Of a stretch of 64,000 nt of DNA, positions 61,286-64,000 are shown one piece after another. Where the stretch lies: positions 1-64,000 of the forward strand of contig NZ_JACVMX010000007.1 in NCBI RefSeq assembly GCF_014530035.1, given 5' to 3'. The notes beneath the pieces are model-generated. The model was not told the origin of the DNA and ran no database searches. It saw only the letters and a program-made list of their open reading frames with translations. The stretch is from Leucobacter sp. cx-328 (GTDB lineage Bacteria > Actinomycetota > Actinomycetes > Actinomycetales > Microbacteriaceae). The translations under genes were made by a program, and so were the position numbers. The first letter of the stretch is position 1, and every line of letters starts with the position of its first letter.

Positions 61286-63285
61286 TGCAACTACTGAAAA
61301 TTCGGATCTATAGCCACGGTGGCGAGTATCGCGATGTCGACTTTCGACCCGGCGAGCTGAACATCATCACAGGCCAGTCCAGCACCGGAAAGAGTGCACT
61401 TCTAACGATTGTCGACTACTGCCTCGGGCGCGATGAGGCAACCGTGCCTCGGACAGCGATGTTCAGCGCGATCTCCTGGTATGCCGTCATGTGGGAGTTT
61501 GAGGACCGAACCCGCGTTGTCGTGGGTCGTAAATCCTCACGAAAGAAGAGCAATTCTCGTGCCATGATTCAGTTTGGTACTTCAGATTTGGAGATGCCGC
61601 TCTACGAGGAACTCGTCGAGAACGTCGACTCCGACGCACTACGAGTGCAGATCGGGGCGCGCATCGGTCTAGACAACGTTCAACTGGAACCCCGCGAGTA
61701 CGGGTCAGCTGCTCGCAGCGTTGGACTCGGGACTGCTGCGCTCTTCTGCCTCCAAGAGCAAGAGGAGATTGGAACGAAGTCCACACTCTTCCACCGGCAG
61801 GCCGAAGACGGGATCAAGATCTCTCTACGCGATACATTCCCGTTCTTCCTTGGTGCCGTTGATGGTGACCAGGCGCAGCAGCGCGAAGCGCTGAGAGAGG
61901 CAAAACGCGTGTTGCGTCGTGCGGACGCGGCGCTTGCTCGGGCTGAGAGCGAATCCGCAGAGCGTGAGACCGTTTTTCGGGACCTTCTACGCGAAGCAGC
62001 GGCAGTAGGCCTTACTCCGAGCGAAAGCTTGGTTGAGTCGGGCGATTTCCGGGCCGCGGCGATGTCGATTCTCTACGCAGCGGACCAAGATGCTCCAACT
62101 GATTTGCGAACTGATGTTCGGGTTCAGGACGAGCACCGGCGACTCGAGGAAGACGCAGCACGACTTCGTTCGGAACTTCATCAGGCCATCGCTATGCGAA
62201 GTATCGTGCTTGACCAACAAGGTGGAGAGGCCGAATACAGTGGCTCGCTCCAAGCGCAGGTTGGCAGGCTCGAAAGCGTTGGACTTATTCCTGAGCATGA
62301 CGGTGACCTCGATGCTTGCCCCGTATGCGCGCAGCCACTCCCTGATCCCGATGCTTCTGTCGCTCAGCTGACTTCACGGCTCAACGATCTCCGAACTTCG
62401 CTTGCTTCCGTTCAGCAAGTGCGGCCACGGAGGGCGGAGGCGGTCACGGCAGTGACTGCACGTGTCGTCGAGTTGCGCGAAGCTCTTGCCGGGGCGACCC
62501 GTGCATTGGATACGGCGGCACGCGCAGAAGGTCAGGCTGACCCTACCGATGTCAGTGCTCAGCAAGCGTTTGTGCGCGGCAGGATCGATGCAATTCTTCG
62601 CAACTCTGAGGCTTCAGACGAGGACGAACTTAGTCGTCTGCGAGCCACACAGCGTGACGCGGAGCTGCGGGTCGAACAACTGGAGCTCGAACTCAGTAGC
62701 GATGATGTCCGCGAGCAAACACTGTCGCGGCTCAACGTCATCGGAAGCTATCTTGGCGAGTACAGCCGTCAGTTCGAAGCCGAGAGCGCTGATCGGCCCG
62801 TCCGCCTGGACATCAACGCGTTGACTGTCGTTGTGGACGAAGAGTTCGGCCCAGTCGAACTTACCGGGTTTGGTAGCGGGGCGAACTGGGTCGGTTACCA
62901 CATCGCCACCCACCTGGCGCTGCATCGCTACTTCGTCGGCCAGCACCGCCCGGTACCTCGTTTCCTGATGCTCGATCAGCCCAGCCAGGCGCATTTTCAA
63001 GGTGACCTTGATGCTTCTGGAAGCGGAAAGCAGGACCGAGAAGGCGAACGGGTTCGCGCGATGCTCAAGACGATCGCTGATTTCAGTTTGGCTCATGCGG
63101 GCAAGATGCAGGTGATCGTGATTGATCATGCCCGATATAGCGACGATTGGTTCCGTGATCACGTCCGACATGACTGGCATGACGGAGAAAAGCTGATCCC
63201 CGAGCACTGGCTGCAGGACACGTCCAACTCCGCCGAGCCGGAGGAGGCGCAGTTGCCCACCGGACAGACAGAGCCCGATGGCTGA
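61285..63285 (+). CDS. DUF3732 SMC/Rad50-like ATPase with zinc hook
   Basis: A 666-residue ATPase. Walker A GQSSTGKS (K36), a long coiled coil (about 190-530) interrupted by a zinc-hook motif C345-P-V-C348, an ABC signature-like GSGANWVGYHI, and Walker B FLMLD564-Q565. The Gln after the Walker B Asp, where Rad50-type ATPases have Glu, is usual in DUF3732. It probably senses DNA and triggers the nuclease partner. Last gene of the operon. Confidence 0.85.
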   Translation: MQLLKIRIYSHGGEYRDVDFRPGELNIITGQSSTGKSALLTIVDYCLGRDEATVPRTAMFSAISWYAVMWEFEDRTRVVVGRKSSRKKSNSRAMIQFGTSDLEMPLYEELVENVDSDALRVQIGARIGLDNVQLEPREYGSAARSVGLGTAALFCLQEQEEIGTKSTLFHRQAEDGIKISLRDTFPFFLGAVDGDQAQQREALREAKRVLRRADAALARAESESAERETVFRDLLREAAAVGLTPSESLVESGDFRAAAMSILYAADQDAPTDLRTDVRVQDEHRRLEEDAARLRSELHQAIAMRSIVLDQQGGEAEYSGSLQAQVGRLESVGLIPEHDGDLDACPVCAQPLPDPDASVAQLTSRLNDLRTSLASVQQVRPRRAEAVTAVTARVVELREALAGATRALDTAARAEGQADPTDVSAQQAFVRGRIDAILRNSEASDEDELSRLRATQRDAELRVEQLELELSSDDVREQTLSRLNVIGSYLGEYSRQFEAESADRPVRLDINALTVVVDEEFGPVELTGFGSGANWVGYHIATHLALHRYFVGQHRPVPRFLMLDQPSQAHFQGDLDASGSGKQDREGERVRAMLKTIADFSLAHAGKMQVIVIDHARYSDDWFRDHVRHDWHDGEKLIPEHWLQDTSNSAEPEEAQLPTGQTEPDG

Positions 63286-63332
63286 GCCGACTGAGTAGTT
63301 CGTTCGCGTCCTGAGCGGCACGACCGACACGC

Positions 63333-63373
63333 CGACCTCTAATAGCTGCCACGCGTCTGGCAGATCGAGGTCG
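63333..63373. other. Nested inverted repeat before the relaxase: oriT or terminator candidate
   Basis: CGACCTC (63333-63339) pairs with GAGGTCG (63367-63373), and inside it CTGCCA (63346-63351) with TGGCAG (63358-63363). It lies 48 bp after the defence operon and 68 bp before the relaxase start. The left loop reads CTCTAATAGC, which recalls MobF nic regions of the TCT/ATAGC type. It may be the oriT, the operon terminator, or both. Confidence 0.4.
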
Positions 63374-63412
63374 CAACCCTCGCGATTGACCCTTGAAGTT
63401 GCATGTCCACCT

Positions 63413-63427
63413 CCTCCTTGATGGAGG
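63413..63427 (+). promoter_or_regulatory. Stem next to the relaxase ribosome binding site
   Basis: CCTCC (63413-63417) pairs with GGAGG (63423-63427) just before the AAGGTGA (63429-63435) ribosome binding site of the relaxase gene. It may limit relaxase translation. Confidence 0.3.
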
Positions 63428-63441
63428 GAAGGTGAGCGGCG

Positions 63442-64000
63442 ATGACGGTTTCGATGCGCTTGATGTCGGCTGGCGACGGCTACAAGTACCTGCTGCGCAC
63501 CGTCGCCGCGGGGGACGGAGACCGCAGCCTTTCGACTCCGCTGACGCGCTACTACGATGCTGACGGAGCTCCACCGGGACGGTGGATGGGTAGCGGAATC
63601 TCGGCGCTCGGAAGCGGTCAGCTTGAAGAAGGCGACGAAGTAGCCGAGGCGCAGCTTCAGTTGTTGATCGGCATGGGCCGAGATCCCGTGACCGGTGCAC
63701 CGTTGGGCCGCGCCTACCCGCAGTACAAGGCGAAGGCCGAGCGCGTCGCCGATCGTGTGGCCGCGCTTGATCCTGGTCTGAGCGCGCGTGCTCGCGGTCG
63801 AGCAGTCGCAGCGATCGAGGTCGAGGAATCGGAACGCGGCACACGTCGAGCGGTCGCGGGGTATGACTACACCTTCTCGATCCCGAAGTCCGCATCGGTG
63901 TTGTGGGCCGTCGCCGACGCGGGAACGCAATCACTCATTATCGGTGCACATCACGCTGCGGTTGCAGAGGTGGTTGCATTCATGGAGCGCGAAGTTGCAG
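63442..64000 (+). CDS. MobF (TrwC-type) relaxase, N-terminal part; runs off window
   Basis: An open frame from ATG 63442 to the window edge, 186 residues without a stop. The N-terminus MTVSMRLMSAGDGYKYLLRT and the later GYDYTFSIPKSASVLWAVAD are hallmarks of TrwC/MobF relaxases. The Tyr in GYKYL is in the place of the catalytic tyrosine region; the HUH motif would lie just beyond the window. It nicks oriT and pilots the strand. The rest of the gene, including any helicase domain, is outside. Confidence 0.85.
   Translation, partial: MTVSMRLMSAGDGYKYLLRTVAAGDGDRSLSTPLTRYYDADGAPPGRWMGSGISALGSGQLEEGDEVAEAQLQLLIGMGRDPVTGAPLGRAYPQYKAKAERVADRVAALDPGLSARARGRAVAAIEVEESERGTRRAVAGYDYTFSIPKSASVLWAVADAGTQSLIIGAHHAAVAEVVAFMEREVA

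Larger units (their letters stand above)
20970..64000. mobile_element. Integrative and conjugative element, left part (right end outside window)
   Basis: The region carries integrase, excisionase-like protein, complete leftward transfer operon, antirestriction and primase genes, an ImmR/ImmA-like switch, cargo efflux/ABC-F genes, a defence operon and the start of a MobF relaxase. That set defines an ICE. The exact left boundary is not resolved: it is somewhere between the nrdF terminator (20958) and the integrase arm sites (21020). No tRNA or duplicated att core could be recognised because the right end is not in the window. Confidence 0.85.

Noticed and set aside
62614-63930. 438-codon leftward frame over the DUF3732 end and relaxase start
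   Set aside because: The rightward relaxase N-terminus is diagnostic, and this frame crosses two supported genes.
21000-64000. CRISPR array or prophage
   Set aside because: No evenly spaced repeats, and no capsid, tail or terminase genes; the transfer genes define an ICE.

Overview
The window is high-GC actinobacterial DNA. Gene content (class Ib ribonucleotide reductase with NrdR-type boxes, FBP-type zinc-finger protein, DUF1684 and DUF3892 proteins, SCO6880-type conjugation genes) suggests Actinomycetota, probably Microbacteriaceae (Leucobacter- or Microbacterium-like). This is inference from protein families; no rRNA or other phylogenetic marker is present. No tRNA, rRNA or CRISPR array was seen.

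Positions 1-20.96 kb are ordinary chromosome: an Lrp-type regulator next to an amidase / small membrane protein / sodium-solute symporter operon with a clear inverted-repeat operator; an FBP (EF-G-binding-like) zinc-finger protein; a lipoprotein; a C39-like cysteine peptidase joined to a dipeptide ABC transporter operon; a DUF1684 protein; an ABC exporter; rlmH; and class Ib RNR genes nrdH-nrdE and nrdF. Each RNR unit is preceded by two NrdR-like boxes 32 bp apart. No nrdI lies in the window.

From about 21 kb to the right edge lies one integrative and conjugative element (ICE) whose right end is outside the window. Its left end carries six copies of GGGGCACG (candidate arm sites), a tyrosine integrase and a small excisionase-like protein. 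Then come dprA-like and small membrane genes, a resistance-type pair (ABC-F protein plus MFS pump), and a long leftward transfer operon (45.8 to 27.65 kb): ArdC-like antirestriction protein, primase/polymerase, DUF2637, ParB-like, lysozyme/M23 peptidase, DUF6112-like and TrbL-like membrane proteins, SCO6880, VirB4-like ATPase, VirD4-like coupling protein, SSB and DUF4913. A second drug-efflux gene is inserted inside that operon. A rightward HTH / ImmA-like protease / membrane protein / hydrolase operon sits opposite, with four copies of a TTGAGCATGCTCAA-type operator. A truncated MobF (TrwC-like) relaxase gene runs off the right edge.

The most unusual part is a 14-kb co-directional defence-type operon (49.4-63.3 kb) between the regulatory operon and the relaxase. 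It encodes an HTH protein, a SNF2 helicase with DUF3883, a DUF1156 adenine methylase, a DUF499 ATPase with an N-terminal HEPN-like RNxxxH motif, and then a complete three-component ABC set: PD-(D/E)xK nuclease-like effector, middle component and zinc-hook DUF3732 ATPase. The last genes are translationally coupled, so a DNA-modification/helicase system and an ABC-3C conflict system appear to be one unit.

A second theme is regulation of cargo genes by short leader ORFs. The MFS gene inside the transfer operon is preceded by a 17-codon ORF and four RNA arms that can form either an anti-terminator or a terminator with U6. The ABC-F operon and the chromosomal FBP gene have similar, less complete leaders.
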